A stretch of DNA of 64,000 bases. Origin: Aeromonas jandaei. GTDB lineage: Bacteria; Pseudomonadota; Gammaproteobacteria; Enterobacterales; Aeromonadaceae. Both the position numbers and the translations under genes were made by a program. Under the pieces are notes generated by a model. That model was not told the origin of the DNA. It did not search any database and worked only from the letters and a program-made list of their open reading frames with translations. Below are positions 16,950-27,216 of this stretch, in pieces; positions within the stretch are counted from its first letter, which is position 1; each line of letters opens with the position of its first letter. Location of the stretch: NCBI RefSeq assembly GCF_037890695.1, contig NZ_CP149571.1:3192001-3256000 (forward strand), read 5' to 3'.

Positions 16950-19900
16950 TCAGGCGATCAGCTTGTCGTCGGCAAAGCCGAAGCCGCGCAGACCCACCAC
17001 ATGCACATGCTCGTGCTTGCCTTGCACCTTGCGGATGAGCTTGTAGGTGGTGCCCTTCTCGGGGCTGATGTTCTCGGGCGCTGCGATAAGCAGCTGCATA
17101 TCCTGCCGCTCGCACAGCTCGAACAGGGTGGCGATGGATTTGCCATCCAGACGGGCCGCTTCGTCGAGGAACAGCAGACGGCAGGGGGCGATATCCTTGC
17201 CGCGCAGACGGCGGGACTCCTCCTCCCAGCTGATCAGCACCATCAGCAGGATGGCCTGACCGGTACCGATCGCCTCACCGGTAGAGAGCGCACCGCTCTC
17301 GGCACGCAGCCAGCCATCGGCCCCGCGCTGCACCTCGATCTCCAGCTCCAGATAGTTGCGATAGTCGAGCAGCACATCGCCCATCACCTGATAGCTGCGA
17401 TCGCCCTGCTCGATCTGCGGATTGAGGCGCTGGAACAGCTTGGCCATCGCCTCGGAGAAGCTGAGCTCCTTGTCGGCGAACAGATCGTTGTGCATGGCAG
17501 TTTGGTCGGCCAGCGCCGTCAGCAGACGGGTGTGGGCCTCGCGGATATTGACGTTGAGGCGCACCCCGCGCACCAGACCGAAGGCGATGTTCTGCAAGCC
17601 CTGGTTGAGCACCCGGATGCGGTTCTGCTCGCGGCGGATGATGTTGGTGATCTTGGCCGCCACCTCGTGAGAGGAGAGGGACAGATGGGTTTCCCGCTGC
17701 TTGAGCTCGTCAGCCAGACGGGCCAGCTCGATCTCCATCTCCTCGATCGCTTCGACCGGATCATCGGAGCGGATGATGTCGTTGCGAATGCGATCTTTGA
17801 GGTAACGGTAGACCTGCACATAGAAGGCCACCTTCTGCTCGGTGCTACGGTTGCCCTCGGAGAGACGCAGCGCATCGCGCAGGGCCTCGTCGTGGGCCAC
17901 CGCCACCCGCAGGGCGCCGAGGGCCTTGTCCGACATGGAACGCAGCTCGTCGCTGTCGAGGTACGCCAGCTCGCGCTTGTTGAGGCGCTTCTCGACGTCG
18001 GTCTCCCGCGCCAGACGCACCACCCGCGACCAGCTCGCCTTATGACCCACCAGGGATTTACGGGCGCTGTAGTAATCCTTGCCTTCGAGCTTGAGACGAC
18101 CACCGAGGGATTCGATCTCGCGCTTGGTGACCTGCAACTGGGCCTCGGCGCTGGTGCGACGGGAACGGGTGCGGATCAGCAGCTCTTCGATCTCTTTCTT
18201 GTGGGCGCGCGCCTTCTCTTCCATATCGTCAGAGAGGGTCAGCCCCATGGCCGCCAGCTCCTGCTCGAATTCGGTCAGGGTCTGGCGCTTGGCCTCGACG
18301 CTGGAGTTGAGCGCGGTGCGCAGCTGCAGCGCCTCGGTGTGACGCTGGGCTATCTGCTTGTGCTGTTCACCGGCGGTGCGGGCTGCCAGCTCGGCCGCTT
18401 TAAGCTTCTCTTTGAGTCGTTCGCTCATCTCGGACGCTTTGCCCAGCAGATCTTGCGCATCCTGATAGGCAAAGTGCGGCAGACGGGCCACCAGCTGATC
18501 GAGGGCGTAGCACCGGCGTTTCTGCTCGGCCAGCAGGTCGCTCACCTCATCGTAAGCTGCCTGTAGCGCAGCCAGATCCTGCGGATCCTGACGCAGCACC
18601 TGTACCATGGTTTCCAGTTTTTCCAGCGACTTGCCGTGTTTGGCGATAAAGGCTTCGGCCTGTTTCAGCGCCTCAACGTCGGCGTGGGCCGCCTCGAGGC
18701 GAGCCGCCAAATCGGCTTCGGCAAACAGGTGGGCAAAGGGCAGCATCCCCTGCACCAGCTGGATATGGCGAGTCAGCTGGGCGGCGGCCGCTTTGGCCTC
18801 GGCCAGCTGCTTGTCGCACTCGCCGATGGATCCTTGCAGCGCGCGCAGTTCGGCCTGTTTGGCCTGCACTTCGGCTTCGGGGTCGGGGCGGAAGGCGATA
18901 TCCAGATGCTGACCGATAAAGTCGCGGAAGTGGCCGTAGAGACGGTGGTACTTCTGCTGCTCGAAAGCGGCCTTGGCGTAACCCTCGATGAGCCCTTCGC
19001 GCTCAAGGTCGAGCTGCTCGATCCGTTTTTCCCGGGCGGCGCGACCAAACAGCGGCAGCTCGGGGTAGCGGGAGAAGCGCACCTGACGCTTGCTGGTGCG
19101 CACCAGCACGGCGTCCCCCAGCTCGTCCGCTTCCACCAGATCCTCGTCAAAGGAGTCGGGGTTGCCCTGAATGAGGTAGATATCTTCCGGGCAATCTTCC
19201 AGCTTTTTCAACCGCTCGATGGCGCCTTCGAGGTCGAGCACCACCAGGGCGCTGCGAGCCGGGCCGTAGAGCGCGGAGTAGTAAGGGGCATCGTCGATGG
19301 AGATGTCGTCGTAGACATCGGAGAGCAGCACGCCCCCCACCTGCTCGGCGATACGGGCAAGACGTGGATCCGCTTCGCCTGCCCCCAGCTGCAGGTTGCG
19401 AATTTGCAGCTCCAGCGCCTGTTTCTGCGCCGCGATGCGATTGCTCTCCTGCTCGAACTCGCGCTCTTTGTCGAGCACTGTCTGCATACCGGCCGAAAGC
19501 TCTTCGGCGGTGGCGAGCGGCAAACCGCTCTGCTCGCGCAGCTGCTCGAGCTTTTCAAAGGATTTGAGCCAGCGCGGCGCCAGCTTGGTGAGCTCCGCAA
19601 TATCGCGGCCGAGCTGGGTGCCCTGATGCTCGAGGCTGGCGCGGCGCTGGTTCACCTCCGCCTGCTGCTCGGAGAGCTCCTCCTGACGGGTGCGTTGGGC
19701 TTCGAGGAAGATCTCCAGCTCATCGCTGCTGGCAATCAGCTGGCCACAGGCCTGCTGCAGCTCGTCACGCAGCTTGAAGAGACTCTTCTGGCTTTCGCTC
19801 TCTTTCTCGAGGCGAGCCAGCGCGGCGCGCAGCCCCTGCCCCTGGGCAATGCGAGCCTTGTCTTCGATATGACGCTTGAGCAGCGCTTGGGCTGTGGGCC

Positions 19901-21377
19901 AGGCGGCCTCGCGCACTGTCTCCGGGGCGATGCTCAAAAGCAGCGCCAGCGCCGCTTCGTGCTCGGCCACTGCCGCCTTGGCCAGCGCCAATTGCTGTTC
20001 GGCCCCCAGCACCCGGCTGGTAAGGCTCTGCTCGGCTGCGCGGAACTGATGCAGGGTGTCGCTCGCCTGTTCGGCGATCAGCCCCGGCAGCTCGCACTGC
20101 TCGCGGGCAGCATCGAGGGCCTGCACCGCCTGACGGTACTGGATGGCGCGGGTCTGCTGGATATCGAGCGCCTGCTGGTAGTCGGCCAGCTGGGTCTTGA
20201 GGCTGTCGACTTCTGCCTGTGCCAGCTCCTTGCGCTCTTCTACTTCCAGCAGCTGGCCGTGGATCTCTTCCACCACCGCCTGCTGCTGTTCGAGTTTGTC
20301 AGAGAGATCCGCCAGATCGGCGCGATACATCTCGATCTTCTTCTGCAAGCTGACAGCCGCCATCACCTTGGCCAGATGCTCGGAGGCAGACTCCAGCTCG
20401 TCGGTCAGCAATTTTTCGCGGTTGGTGAGCTGCTCCACCTCGTCGGCCAGATAGATGGCGCGCTGCTTCTCTTCGGCCAGAATGCGGCGCTTGTCGGCCA
20501 GCTCCTGGCGCGCCTTGAGGGCCAGCTCGGAGAGGCGGCTCTTCTCGGCGGCGTTGCGCACATAGTCCGCCGCCACATAGTGGGTGGTCTCGGTGATCAG
20601 GTTCTTGAACAGATCCCGCTGACCCTGGGTCTCCTTGATCGCCTCCAGCGTGCGGCGGTTTTCATAGATGGCCGCCTCCATATCTGCAAACGCCTTGCGC
20701 ACCCCGGAGTTCTCCGGCAGCAGGTATTCACGCAGGGAACGGCTGATGGACGAGGAGATGCCGCCGTAGAGGGAGGCTTCGATCAGGCGATAGAACTTGC
20801 CGCGATCTTTTTGATCACGCAGCTTCTTCGGGGTGATGCCGAACTCGAACATGAAGTTGTGATAATCGGTCACCGTATTGAATTTGGCGACTTTCAGCGC
20901 CCCCAGCTCGGCGGCCGCCCCTTTCAGATCGGTAAAGGCGCGTACCCGCCCCTTGCCGCCATCGAGCTTCTCCAGCAGCAGATCGGTCGGAGCCAGATTC
21001 TCCGGCACATCCACCAGCGCGAACGGGGTGATGTTGACCTTGTTGTCACGGTTGGCCACCTGCTCGAGGTGGACGCCGACCCAGATCCGCTGTTCGCGGC
21101 TGTTCATCACTTCCAGCAGGGAATAGCAGTGGCCGCGCTGCAGCTTGCCGTAGAGCCCCTTGTCACGGGAGGCGCTGCTCGATCCCGCTTCCGTGGTGTT
21201 GCGGAAATGGAGCAGTGACTGGTCGGGGATGAGCGCCGCGATAAAGGCCGCCATGGTGGTGGACTTGCCCGCGCCGTTGCCGCCGGAAAGGGTAGTGACC
21301 AGTTGGTCGAGATCGAAGGTTCGGGCAAAGAAGCCGTTCCAGTTGACCATGGTCAGGGATTTGAACTTGCCTCGCAC
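16950..21377 (-). CDS. mukB: Chromosome partition protein MukB (SMC-like ATPase)
   Basis: A 1475-residue condensin subunit, close to the E. coli length (1486). The head's Walker A (SGGNGAGKST) is at about 31-40; long coiled coils flank a central hinge at about residues 650-780; the C-terminal head has the ABC signature LSTGEAIGTGQ at about 1365 and Walker B LLFLDEAARLD at about 1402. It forms the MukBEF complex that compacts and segregates the chromosome. It follows mukE by 3 nt, in the conserved order cmoM-mukF-mukE-mukB. Nothing unusual was seen in the catalytic motifs. Confidence 0.98.
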   Translation of the reverse strand: MRGKFKSLTMVNWNGFFARTFDLDQLVTTLSGGNGAGKSTTMAAFIAALIPDQSLLHFRNTTEAGSSSASRDKGLYGKLQRGHCYSLLEVMNSREQRIWVGVHLEQVANRDNKVNITPFALVDVPENLAPTDLLLEKLDGGKGRVRAFTDLKGAAAELGALKVAKFNTVTDYHNFMFEFGITPKKLRDQKDRGKFYRLIEASLYGGISSSISRSLREYLLPENSGVRKAFADMEAAIYENRRTLEAIKETQGQRDLFKNLITETTHYVAADYVRNAAEKSRLSELALKARQELADKRRILAEEKQRAIYLADEVEQLTNREKLLTDELESASEHLAKVMAAVSLQKKIEMYRADLADLSDKLEQQQAVVEEIHGQLLEVEERKELAQAEVDSLKTQLADYQQALDIQQTRAIQYRQAVQALDAAREQCELPGLIAEQASDTLHQFRAAEQSLTSRVLGAEQQLALAKAAVAEHEAALALLLSIAPETVREAAWPTAQALLKRHIEDKARIAQGQGLRAALARLEKESESQKSLFKLRDELQQACGQLIASSDELEIFLEAQRTRQEELSEQQAEVNQRRASLEHQGTQLGRDIAELTKLAPRWLKSFEKLEQLREQSGLPLATAEELSAGMQTVLDKEREFEQESNRIAAQKQALELQIRNLQLGAGEADPRLARIAEQVGGVLLSDVYDDISIDDAPYYSALYGPARSALVVLDLEGAIERLKKLEDCPEDIYLIQGNPDSFDEDLVEADELGDAVLVRTSKRQVRFSRYPELPLFGRAAREKRIEQLDLEREGLIEGYAKAAFEQQKYHRLYGHFRDFIGQHLDIAFRPDPEAEVQAKQAELRALQGSIGECDKQLAEAKAAAAQLTRHIQLVQGMLPFAHLFAEADLAARLEAAHADVEALKQAEAFIAKHGKSLEKLETMVQVLRQDPQDLAALQAAYDEVSDLLAEQKRRCYALDQLVARLPHFAYQDAQDLLGKASEMSERLKEKLKAAELAARTAGEQHKQIAQRHTEALQLRTALNSSVEAKRQTLTEFEQELAAMGLTLSDDMEEKARAHKKEIEELLIRTRSRRTSAEAQLQVTKREIESLGGRLKLEGKDYYSARKSLVGHKASWSRVVRLARETDVEKRLNKRELAYLDSDELRSMSDKALGALRVAVAHDEALRDALRLSEGNRSTEQKVAFYVQVYRYLKDRIRNDIIRSDDPVEAIEEMEIELARLADELKQRETHLSLSSHEVAAKITNIIRREQNRIRVLNQGLQNIAFGLVRGVRLNVNIREAHTRLLTALADQTAMHNDLFADKELSFSEAMAKLFQRLNPQIEQGDRSYQVMGDVLLDYRNYLELEIEVQRGADGWLRAESGALSTGEAIGTGQAILLMVLISWEEESRRLRGKDIAPCRLLFLDEAARLDGKSIATLFELCERQDMQLLIAAPENISPEKGTTYKLIRKVQGKHEHVHVVGLRGFGFADDKLIA

Positions 21378-21380
21378 CGG

Positions 21381-22100
21381 TTATACCTCCAGATCCAGTT
21401 GTTCTTCATCGAGATCCGCCTCGATGTCATCAAAGAGTGAGTCGCTGCTCGGCATTTCGTCGTCGTGGAAGATGGCTTCACCCTCCTGGATCATCCGCAG
21501 CTGAACGGCGCGCGGATCTTCATCGGAACGCACATCGGCGGCGAAACGGAACACCGATTCGTTGACCCGGAATTTATCCCCGTTGCCAAGGGCTGTGATC
21601 ATGCCAAGGCGACGCAGACGGCGCATGGAGGTACGGATCTTTTCGAGCAGCTTCTTCTTGTCGAGATCGGTACCGCCGGAGCGGCTGTTGACCATCCGCA
21701 GCAGCTGCTTCTCGTCGGCGAGGCTCAGCACCTCTTCTTGCAGCTCGGCCATGGCGAATACCCCTTCCGAGGCGAGACGGTCCGGGCTCAGGTAGAGGTA
21801 ACAGAGCACCTTGCCCACCAGCATATCGAGCTCGGAGAGCACAGTGGTGCCGATGTCGGAGCTCGGGCGCGGGCGCAGGTAGAAGAAGCCTTCCGGCGCC
21901 TTGATCAGCTCCACCTGATAGCGGCCGTAGAAGATCTCCAGCTCGCTGTGATATTCGACCAGCGCCGAATGCTGCTCGAACTCGTCGGCACTGATGTGAC
22001 GGCCGGAGCGCAAGGCGGTGTCGATGCGCGGAAACAAGGGGTTGGCAATCGCCTCTGCGAGGCGCAGCGGCAAGGGAAACTCAGAATTGATCAATGACAT
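21381..22100 (-). CDS. mukE: Chromosome partition protein MukE
   Basis: A 239-residue winged-helix (kite) subunit that binds MukF and bridges to the MukB heads. The protein starts [24 protein letters not shown], and the wing regions [18 protein letters not shown] and an acidic C-terminal tail ([15 protein letters not shown]) are as in the family. The ATG at 22100 lies within the end of mukF (20-nt overlap), which implies translational coupling. The frame continues upstream to 22178 but that is within mukF and not family-like. Confidence 0.96.
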   Translation of the reverse strand: MSLINSEFPLPLRLAEAIANPLFPRIDTALRSGRHISADEFEQHSALVEYHSELEIFYGRYQVELIKAPEGFFYLRPRPSSDIGTTVLSELDMLVGKVLCYLYLSPDRLASEGVFAMAELQEEVLSLADEKQLLRMVNSRSGGTDLDKKKLLEKIRTSMRRLRRLGMITALGNGDKFRVNESVFRFAADVRSDEDPRAVQLRMIQEGEAIFHDDEMPSSDSLFDDIEADLDEEQLDLEV

Positions 22101-23397
22101 AGGCCTGAACCTTGGATCCAGCTTGGTTAATGGGTTTCCATGCGGGTTGGCGATGCAGTTCGCGCTCGCCGCTGGCATGGCCCAGGCGCACGGCCTGGTC
22201 GATCAGAAGACGCGCCACATCGAAGTGGGCATGAGCCGGGTAGTCCAGCAGATATTCCCGCAGCACATCGGCCAAGTCCAGCTGCTGGCCCTGCTCGGGG
22301 TAGCGGGCCAGATAGCGCTCGATACGCTCGGCCAGCTCCTGGTTGATGTCCACCATCTCGACGTACTCCATCTCGAGGGGCACCTCGCCGGTCACCTCCT
22401 CGTCGTGGATGGCGATGGTTTCGTCGCGCAGCTCCAGCAGACGGGGCTCTTCGGCCACCCGCAGCTGCCAGTTGTGCTGCTCGAAATTGCGGATGGACTC
22501 GCGCAGCCGCTGGCTGAAGGCGCGGTTCTTGTCCATGTCGATGGCGTTGCGGATAAATTTGTGGACGTGCCTGTCGTAGCGGGACCAGAGCTCGATGCAC
22601 TGCTGACCCCAGCTGGTGATGACGTCAAGGCGCCCCTGCAAGGCGTGAGTCAGCTCCTCGACGTGGAACAGATCGTCGCGCCCCTGCGCCGCTTCCTGAA
22701 TGTTGAGCAGCCCCGCCTGCAGGCGGTGGCCGGCAGCGTCCAGGGTATCCTGCAGCTCGCGCAGGGTCTGGCCAGTCTCGTGCAGCAGCTTTTCGCAGCT
22801 GTGAATGGCATCGACCCAGTTCTGGGTCAGCAGGGCCGCAATCTCGCTCTTGACCTGATTCTGCTGCTCATCCATGGCGCGCTGGGTGAGATCGATGCGC
22901 CCCAGGGTCTCTTCCAGCGAGAAGGTGAGGCGCGGCAGCACCTCGGCATCCCACTGCTCGCGGGTGTTGGTCTCGAGCGCCGCCTTGCGGGCGGTGTCGA
23001 GCTCGGAAGCCAGGTGCTCGAGCAGAATGGAGAGCTTGATGGAGTCAACCTGACGCTGATCCATAAAGAAGTCGACGATGCTCACGCCAAGTCGAGACAG
23101 GCGGTAGAGGCTCTCCCCCGCCACCATGTCGGTGTTAAAGCGCGACAGCAGCTGCTGGCGAATGAGATCGTTGATGGCGTTGTTGGCGCGACCGGTGAGG
23201 GTCTCGTCCATCTGGCCGAAAGCGCTGCTGACATAGCCAAAGGCGTCGTGCAGCGCTGCTTCCGACAGGTCCGACTCATCTTCGGACAGGGTCTTGATTG
23301 CAATCAGAAAGGCCAGCCGGTCGGTCGGCAGGCTCAACGCCAACCCCTCCTGCCTGACCCATCCCACCATCTCTGGCAGGGTACGGGATGTACTCAT
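22081..23397 (-). CDS. mukF: Chromosome partition protein MukF (kleisin)
   Basis: A 438-residue kleisin (E. coli 440). It has the N-terminal winged-helix dimerisation region ([38 protein letters not shown]), the middle helical part ([37 protein letters not shown]) and the C-terminal winged helix ([16 protein letters not shown]). MukF connects the MukB heads and recruits MukE. The ATG at 23397 matches the family N-terminus; another ATG is one codon upstream. It is separated from cmoM by about 100 nt holding a hairpin. Confidence 0.97.
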   Translation of the reverse strand: MSTSRTLPEMVGWVRQEGLALSLPTDRLAFLIAIKTLSEDESDLSEAALHDAFGYVSSAFGQMDETLTGRANNAINDLIRQQLLSRFNTDMVAGESLYRLSRLGVSIVDFFMDQRQVDSIKLSILLEHLASELDTARKAALETNTREQWDAEVLPRLTFSLEETLGRIDLTQRAMDEQQNQVKSEIAALLTQNWVDAIHSCEKLLHETGQTLRELQDTLDAAGHRLQAGLLNIQEAAQGRDDLFHVEELTHALQGRLDVITSWGQQCIELWSRYDRHVHKFIRNAIDMDKNRAFSQRLRESIRNFEQHNWQLRVAEEPRLLELRDETIAIHDEEVTGEVPLEMEYVEMVDINQELAERIERYLARYPEQGQQLDLADVLREYLLDYPAHAHFDVARLLIDQAVRLGHASGERELHRQPAWKPINQAGSKVQAYVIDQF

Positions 23398-23472
23398 CAT
23401 GATGTTGTCATCTCGTTGTTGTATTGGGCGCAAAATCGTGCGCGCGGCTACATCCGGTAGCATCGAAAACAT

Positions 23473-23492
23473 GGTTCACATCGACGTGAACC
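23473..23492. repeat. Inverted repeat between cmoM and mukF
   Basis: The 7-bp arms GGTTCAC/GTGAACC around ATCGAC lie in the 103-nt gap separating cmoM from mukF. It may be an operator or an mRNA hairpin setting mukFEB levels. Confidence 0.45.
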
Positions 23493-23500
23493 GCGAGCAA

Positions 23501-24292
23501 TCAACTGGCCGGCTTCTGGGCCATCACATGGATATAGCGGCCGAGGGAGACAAAAGGCTCCTGACGGCAATATTGCTGCTCCATGGCCAGCAGATCGTCG
23601 AACTTCTCCACCTGATCCTGCTTGTGACGCATATAGTCGTGGATCACCCGCACCCCGGTCTTGCCGATGATGCGCAGCCCCCCGCGACCAATCCAGTCAT
23701 AGACCTGCTCCGGCAGCTGGGGATTGGTGGGCGTAAGCGCAGTCTGGCGCTTCTTGCGAAGACCAAGGCGCACATAGTCAAAATTGCCCACCACCAGGCT
23801 CTGGAACAGCAAGCCATGACGGTTGTAAAAAAGCAGCGACAGTATGCCCCCGGCATTGACGAAAGGGAACAGACCCAGCAAGGTCTGACGCGGCTCGGCA
23901 AGCCACTCCAGCACCGCATGGCAGAGCACCAGATCAAAGGTACCGGTCACGTGTTGCTTCAGATCTTGGATGGGGCAATGGATGAGACGAATTTTGTCTT
24001 CCAGCCCCTTCTCGGCGATCTGGCTGCGGGCCAGTTCCAGCATTTCTGCTGACAGATCGCACAGCTCCACCTGATGACCCATGGCCGCCAGCTTCTGGGC
24101 GAAATAGCCAAAACCGCCCCCCGCATCGAGGATGCGCAGCGGTCGGTTGCCAAGGCGGGCCAGGCAGGCTTCGATGTCGCTCCAGACAATGGTGGTGCGG
24201 ATGCGCCCCTTGGTGGAGTCGTAAATGTTGCGGGCGAACTTGTCAGCGCGCCCGTCAAAACTCTGATCGTGCTTCAAGGAGAAACTCAACAT
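23501..24292 (-). CDS. cmoM: tRNA 5-carboxymethoxyuridine methyltransferase CmoM (SmtA)
   Basis: A 263-residue class I SAM methyltransferase that methylates the carboxyl of cmo5U34 to mcmo5U in several tRNAs. The SAM-binding loop ILDAGGGFGYFAQKLAAMG is near residues 54-72; the N-terminal DQSFDGRADKFARNIYDSTKGRIR and the YDWIGRGGLRIIGKTGVRV region are typical of CmoM. Start: ATG at 24292; a GTG three codons earlier is possible, and neither has a strong Shine-Dalgarno. The order elyC (divergent)-cmoM-mukFEB is the same as in E. coli. Confidence 0.93.
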   Translation of the reverse strand: MLSFSLKHDQSFDGRADKFARNIYDSTKGRIRTTIVWSDIEACLARLGNRPLRILDAGGGFGYFAQKLAAMGHQVELCDLSAEMLELARSQIAEKGLEDKIRLIHCPIQDLKQHVTGTFDLVLCHAVLEWLAEPRQTLLGLFPFVNAGGILSLLFYNRHGLLFQSLVVGNFDYVRLGLRKKRQTALTPTNPQLPEQVYDWIGRGGLRIIGKTGVRVIHDYMRHKQDQVEKFDDLLAMEQQYCRQEPFVSLGRYIHVMAQKPAS

Positions 24293-24378
24293 TAGCGCCA
24301 CAGGGTTGTGGCCATCCCAAAAAAGAGAGGTATTCTGTCACATCCCGAATTTGCTGAAAACTCAAGGAAGTGTCTGCC

Positions 24379-25149
24379 GTGTTTGTGCTCAAAAAGTGGC
24401 TGGGTCAGCTGTTGATGCCGCTCCCCTTCTCCCTCTCCCTGCTGCTGGTCGCCCTGCTGCTGCTCTGGTTCACCCGTTTTCAGAAAACCGGCAAGCTGCT
24501 GGCGACTCTCTCGCTGTTGCTGGTCGCCCTGCTGGGAATGCGACCGGTGAGCTACGAACTGGCCCGCGGGCTGGAGCAAACCTTCCCGCCGTTCGAGGTG
24601 AGCCAGCATCCCAAAATCGACGCCATCGTGGTGCTCGGCAACGGCCATGTCAGCGATCCGGCGGTGCCGATGCGCAGTTGGCAGAACAATATCTCGCTGG
24701 CACGAACTCTGGAGGGGGTTCGCCTCGCCCAGGCCTATCCCGAAGCCGAGCTGGTTTTCTCCGGCTATGTGTCGGGGGATACCCTCTCCAATGCCGAGGT
24801 CAATGCCCGGATGGCCGAGAGCCTCGGCATACCCCGTTCGCGAATGACGTTGTTTGAAAACAACAAAGACACTCATGATGAGGCGGTCAGTATCAGCCGC
24901 CATCTGAAAGGAAAAGAGGTGGCACTGGTCAGCTCTGCCACCCACCTGCCGCGCGCCATGGCCCTCTATCAGGGTCAGGGGCTCAACGCCGTGCCGGCCC
25001 CCACCGATTACACCGCCAAGCAGAGCCAGGTGGCCCAACCGCTCTACAGTTATTTACCCAAAGGGCGCTATCTGATGTATTCCGAAGCTGCCATCCACGA
25101 ATGGATTGGGGTATGGTGGGCTCGCTTGCGGGGGCAGGTTAACGAATGA
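24379..25149 (+). CDS. elyC: Envelope biogenesis factor ElyC (YcbC, DUF218)
   Basis: A 256-residue inner-membrane protein. Two hydrophobic segments lie at about residues 8-30 and 36-52 (PFSLSLLLVALLLLWF, LLATLSLLLVALLGM), followed by a DUF218 domain with AIVVLGNGH, VFSGYVSGD, NKDTHDEAVSI and SSATHLPRAMALY. In E. coli ElyC affects undecaprenyl-phosphate-dependent envelope polymer assembly, notably at low temperature. The GTG at 24379 has AAGGAA 9 nt upstream and matches the E. coli N-terminus; a GTG at 24370 touches the ribosome site. Divergent from cmoM. Confidence 0.9.
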   Translation: MFVLKKWLGQLLMPLPFSLSLLLVALLLLWFTRFQKTGKLLATLSLLLVALLGMRPVSYELARGLEQTFPPFEVSQHPKIDAIVVLGNGHVSDPAVPMRSWQNNISLARTLEGVRLAQAYPEAELVFSGYVSGDTLSNAEVNARMAESLGIPRSRMTLFENNKDTHDEAVSISRHLKGKEVALVSSATHLPRAMALYQGQGLNAVPAPTDYTAKQSQVAQPLYSYLPKGRYLMYSEAAIHEWIGVWWARLRGQVNE

Positions 25150-25245
25150 GCAATCAAGCGTTTCATTCCTGATTTGGATCAGGAAAGCGAAAAAAAATTA
25201 CGTCATTTGCCGCCGGGTCAGCTATCTTGGGCTCGGTTCAATTCA

Positions 25246-25251
25246 TATAAT
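25246..25251 (+). promoter_or_regulatory. Likely -10 element of tpiA
   Basis: A perfect TATAAT lies 34 nt before the tpiA start. The -35 side is poor, so a transcription factor or an extended contact may be involved. Confidence 0.5.
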
Positions 25252-25284
25252 GTTGCGCAATCAAATGCCTAGGAGATTAAGAAG

Positions 25285-26040
25285 ATGAGACAGCACCTGG
25301 TAATGGGTAACTGGAAACTGAACGGCACCAAGGCTTCTGTAGAAGCTCTGATCAAAGGACTGACCCCGGCTGCTGCCGCTCATCCTTCTGTGCAAGTTGC
25401 CGTCTGCCCGCCGGTTATCTTTTTGGGTCTGGTTGAGCAGCTGACCGCTGGCACCAAAATCGCCTACGGTGCCCAGAACGCTGACGTACACGAGTCCGGC
25501 GCCTTCACCGGTGAAAACGCCCCCTCCATGCTGAAAGCCTTCGGTTGCACCTACTCCCTGGTCGGCCACAGCGAGCGTCGTACCCTGCACGCAGAGAGTG
25601 ACGACGTGGTTGCTGCCAAGTACGAAGCGATCCAGAAAGGCGGCCTGGTGCCGGTTCTGTGCATCGGTGAAACTCTGGAGCAGTTCGAAGCCGGCGTGAC
25701 CAAGAACGTGGTTGAGACCCAGCTGAAAGCTGTTATCGACCGTTGCGGTATCGCCTCCTTCAACAACGCCGTTATCGCTTACGAGCCGGTATGGGCCATC
25801 GGTACTGGCAAGACTGCCACTCCGGAGATCGCTCAGTCCGTTCACGCTCACATCCGTCAGTACCTGGCCGGTTTTGATGCCGCCGTTGCTGCCAAAGTAC
25901 AGATCCTGTACGGCGGTTCCGTCACTGGCGCCACTGCTGCCGACCTGTTCGGTCAGCCGGACATCGACGGTGGCCTGGTCGGTGGTGCGTCCCTGAAAGT
26001 GGACGACTTCTCCCAGATCATCGCTGGTGCAGCCAAGTAA
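25285..26040 (+). CDS. tpiA: Triosephosphate isomerase
   Basis: A 251-residue TIM barrel interconverting dihydroxyacetone phosphate and glyceraldehyde 3-phosphate. Lys11 (MGNWKLNG), His95 (LVGHSERR) and catalytic Glu167 (AYEPVWAIGTG) are at the classical positions, and GGSVTG forms the phosphate loop. Codon use (CTG, GGT, CGT) is that of a highly expressed gene. AGGAG precedes the ATG. It is followed by a terminator and then by pfkA. Confidence 0.98.
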   Translation: MRQHLVMGNWKLNGTKASVEALIKGLTPAAAAHPSVQVAVCPPVIFLGLVEQLTAGTKIAYGAQNADVHESGAFTGENAPSMLKAFGCTYSLVGHSERRTLHAESDDVVAAKYEAIQKGGLVPVLCIGETLEQFEAGVTKNVVETQLKAVIDRCGIASFNNAVIAYEPVWAIGTGKTATPEIAQSVHAHIRQYLAGFDAAVAAKVQILYGGSVTGATAADLFGQPDIDGGLVGGASLKVDDFSQIIAGAAK

Positions 26041-26056
26041 TCGCTGATTACGGCAA

Positions 26057-26082
26057 AGAGAGGGGCTGGTTCCCTCTCTTGT
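26057..26082 (+). terminator. Terminator-like hairpin after tpiA
   Basis: A 9-bp stem AAGAGAGGG/CCCTCTCTT with a 7-nt loop lies 17 nt past the tpiA stop; the following sequence (GTATCGCTTTT) is only moderately T-rich. Confidence 0.6.
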
Positions 26083-26191
26083 ATCGCTTTTCCTATGGTG
26101 GCCCCCGCATCCCATACGAAAGCCGATATAGTAAAAGTGGCTTGTCTATTTCCAAACATTCGTATTTGACAACTCAGATCCAGAGGCACTC

Positions 26192-27163
26192 ATGACCAAA
26201 CAAATCAAACGTATTGGTGTTCTGACCAGTGGTGGCGACGCGCCGGGTATGAACGCAGCCATCCGCGCTGTGGTTCGCGCCGGTTTGCATTACGGCCTGG
26301 AAGTTTACGGTATTTATGATGGCTACCTCGGTCTGCACCAGGATCGCATCGTCAAGCTGGAGCGTCACAGCGTCTCCGATGTGGTCAACCGTGGTGGTAC
26401 TTTCCTCGGCTCCGCCCGTTTCCCTGCCTTCAAAGACCCCGCAGTGCGCGCCGAAGCGATCGAGAACCTGAAAAAGCACGGTATCGATGCGCTGGTCGTC
26501 ATCGGTGGTGACGGCTCCTACATGGGTGCCAAGAAGCTGACCGAAGAGGGCTTCCCCTGCATCGGCCTGCCGGGCACCATCGACAACGATATCGCCGGTA
26601 CCGACTTCACCATCGGTTTTGATACCGCTCTGAACGTGGTAGTTGACGCCATCGACCGTCTGCGCGATACCTGCAGTTCCCACCACCGTATCTCTGTGGT
26701 CGAGATCATGGGCCGCCACTGTGGCGATCTGGCCATGTCTGCCGCCGTTGCCGGTGGTGCCGAGTATGTGATCGTGCCGGAAGTGGCCTTCGACAAAGAG
26801 AAGCTGCTCAAGCAGATCAAGGAAGGCGAAGCCAAGGGCAAGAAGCACGCCATCATCACTATCTGCGAGCACGTTACCGACGTGAACGCGCTGGCCAAGG
26901 ACATCGAAGCCCTGACCGGTCGTGAAACCCGCGCCACCATCCTGGGTCATATCCAGCGTGGCGGTGCCCCGACTGCCCGTGACCGCATCATGTCCAGCCG
27001 TATGGGTGCTTACGCCGTTGAGCAGCTGCTGGCTGGCCACGGTGGTCGCTGCGTCGGTATCCAGCGCAACGAGCTGGTACACCACGACATCATCGACTGC
27101 ATCGAGAACATGAAGCGTCCATTCGATCAGGAGCTTTACAACCTCTCCACTACCCTGTTCTAA
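26192..27163 (+). CDS. pfkA: ATP-dependent 6-phosphofructokinase
   Basis: A 323-residue PfkA (E. coli 320). The ATP-binding [13 protein letters not shown] is at about 9-21, the catalytic TIDNDI at about 126-131, and the fructose-6-phosphate site MGRHCGDLA and [14 protein letters not shown] follow. It is the main control step of glycolysis, and with tpiA next to it this is a compact glycolytic pair, although each seems to have its own promoter and terminator. Codon bias indicates strong expression. Confidence 0.98.
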   Translation: MTKQIKRIGVLTSGGDAPGMNAAIRAVVRAGLHYGLEVYGIYDGYLGLHQDRIVKLERHSVSDVVNRGGTFLGSARFPAFKDPAVRAEAIENLKKHGIDALVVIGGDGSYMGAKKLTEEGFPCIGLPGTIDNDIAGTDFTIGFDTALNVVVDAIDRLRDTCSSHHRISVVEIMGRHCGDLAMSAAVAGGAEYVIVPEVAFDKEKLLKQIKEGEAKGKKHAIITICEHVTDVNALAKDIEALTGRETRATILGHIQRGGAPTARDRIMSSRMGAYAVEQLLAGHGGRCVGIQRNELVHHDIIDCIENMKRPFDQELYNLSTTLF

Positions 27164-27188
27164 GCACCGCAGGAACAAGCTGGTTATG

Positions 27189-27216
27189 CAAAAACCCTCC
27201 ATCCGGAGGGTTTTTC
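27189..27216 (+). terminator. pfkA terminator
   Basis: An AAAACCCTCC/GGAGGGTTTT stem with a small loop (ATCC) directly followed by TTTCTATTTC, 26 nt past the stop. Confidence 0.9.

Noticed and set aside
18636..21218. 860-codon plus-strand frame opposite mukB
   Set aside because: Antisense shadow of the mukB coiled-coil region; composition mirrors mukB codons.
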